A DNA stretch of 64,000 nucleotides from Styela clava (taxonomy: Eukaryota; Chordata; Ascidiacea; Stolidobranchia; Styelidae). The number at the start of each line of letters is the position of its first letter. Within the stretch, counting starts at the first letter, position 1. The stretch lies in assembly GCF_964204865.1 (NCBI RefSeq), contig NC_135261.1:1860001-1924000 (forward strand), read 5' to 3'. Shown here piece by piece: positions 62,958-64,000 of the stretch. Both the position numbers and the translations under genes were made by a program. The notes beneath the pieces were generated by a model. It was not told the DNA's origin and searched no databases. It worked only from the letters and a program-made list of their open reading frames with translations.

Positions 62958-63834
62958 CAGGGATCTCAAACTCAATTTACCTGCGGGCCGCTGAGACGGA
63001 GCTTTAGTGAGTCCGGGCCGCATCCGGTTTTTCTCAATAAAAGCATTAAACTTGAAGAGTCAAATCTTTTTGTATACGCAAAACATAAATGTAAGTAATT
63101 CCGCGATGGACCTTTCCCCGGGCATCTACTTCCTTGTTTATTTCGTAATATTGGCTAATCAGCAAGACGCAAAAAGTGACGTAACAATAAACTTTTTTGC
63201 AAACGCTCAGACATTTGTCACTCAGAAATATTTTCAGGCATGTTTGTAAACATTATCTCGTTTTTGCATGCTATTTGTTAGTTTTGGGTTGTGTTTCAGA
63301 AATTCAAGGATGAATCAAAGAACTCAATGATCATTCTGATTGCTTGGGCGTCGTAGCTTAATTGCCGTAATCAAAAATTAGTCTAAAAATAGCTGTGATA
63401 GACTAGGCTAAACTTCTCTACAGGTACTGACGAAAAACAGGTTGTTGAATGTTTTGAATCAAATTGATGACGTGAAACATATACCCCAGTTTATAGGCCT
63501 AAACTCGCGAAGCCACCTCTAAAATAAGCACCAGGAATTTGCAATGGTAAAGTATAAGAAAATTTTCTTCGTGGTCAAAGGACCATCGAATATCATGCTT
63601 ACAGGTACGGTACTAATAGGTTACAGTACCGCATATGCCTTTCGGGGGATAGATTATAAAATATTTTGTTTTGCTCTATTTGTCCTGATTTTATATTAAA
63701 TGCATCAATCATTCTAACTGAGCTGAGTGACTTACGGGCCGCACTAACACTAAACTTTCATACCAAGGCGGGGGCCGCAAACTATCGTCCTGCGGGCCGC
63801 AATTGGCCCGCGGGCCGCGAGTTTGAGACCCCTG
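62958..63834. mobile_element. hAT-type MITE, CAGGGATCTCAAACTC ends
   Basis: 877 bp with ends cagggatctcaaactcaatt and cgagtttgagacccctg, and a perfect 8-bp duplication atctaagt (62950-62957 and 63835-63842). 'gcgggccgc' motifs near both ends. It lies in the presumed intron upstream of the lectin exon and contains the insert 63108-63584. Confidence 0.93.
63108..63584. mobile_element. Small relative of the 5S-array transposon, nested
   Basis: Left end ggacctttccccg, identical over 13 bp to 41757. Right end ggtcaaaggacc, the inverse of the left with one mismatch over 8 bp. AT flanks both sides. A shared sub-terminal 'cgctcagaca' word also occurs near 41845. It is probably a non-autonomous, ISL2EU-like copy inserted into the hAT MITE. 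Confidence 0.6.
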
Positions 63835-63842
63835 ATCTAAGT

Positions 63843-64000
63843 GGTTATCAAACGCCGATACCGATATTACAAAAAGGCCGATTTTGCCGATACTCCGATA
63901 CTATGTAATTATTACCTCAAGTGTGCAGGGCAGACGGTTAAAACAATAGCATTTGGGCATTATTCATATTACACATTATTTCATATTGAAAAAAGAAATA
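63843..64000. other. No gene seen; MITE-like motif
   Basis: 'gccgataccgatatt' and 'gccgatactccgatac' are inverted or direct words often seen in MITE ends, but no pair could be closed before the window ends. Confidence 0.3.

Overview
This window looks like a gene-poor, A+T-rich stretch of an invertebrate animal genome. An ascidian tunicate is my best guess (inference). The reasons are short GT-AG introns, a C-type-lectin gene of a style I associate with ascidians, Pol III genes with T-tract terminators, and a very dense load of short DNA transposons and tRNA-derived SINEs. It is not bacterial: there are no operons, and most open frames lie inside repeats.

Layout. 1-22000 is almost entirely nested repeats: hAT-type MITEs with 8-bp target-site duplications (TSDs), a modular foldback family with GGTGCTCCCG-like ends, MITEs with 9-bp TSDs, a mariner-like MITE, a tandem SINE cluster (3960-6120), and a 2-kb hAT transposon with a broken transposase sitting inside an older MITE (17070-19435). 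22658-24397 holds the only long intact gene, an intronless-looking SLC16/MFS monocarboxylate-type transporter. A diverged copy of its 3' end lies 2 kb downstream (26437-26758). 27000-35000 returns to repeats, with one candidate coding exon. A tRNA-Asn(GTT) lies at 35083-35156. A decayed HTH plus DDE transposase (35830-36660) lies just left of the 5S array.

36850-52975 is the main feature: a tandem array of ten 5S rRNA genes, all on the minus strand, with a repeat unit of about 1.4 kb. Nine genes are identical and one carries changes in and next to the internal promoter. The spacers belong to two lineages. Type A carries a foldback element and lacks a hAT MITE; type B is the reverse. At least two spacers are visibly recombinant, and one carries a 2.8-kb THAP-domain transposon flanked by a 2-bp AT duplication. 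All genes keep a TATA-like box near -30.

53000-64000 contains a tRNA-Lys(TTT), more nested MITEs, a locally duplicated block (58923-60906), and two consecutive phase-matched exons of a minus-strand C-type-lectin-like gene that runs off the right edge, with a MITE-in-MITE insertion in its intron.

The strongest biology here is genome dynamics: reciprocal transposon insertions that record unequal exchange in a 5S array, and a foldback family whose complete copies show 8-bp duplications and a recently active pair.
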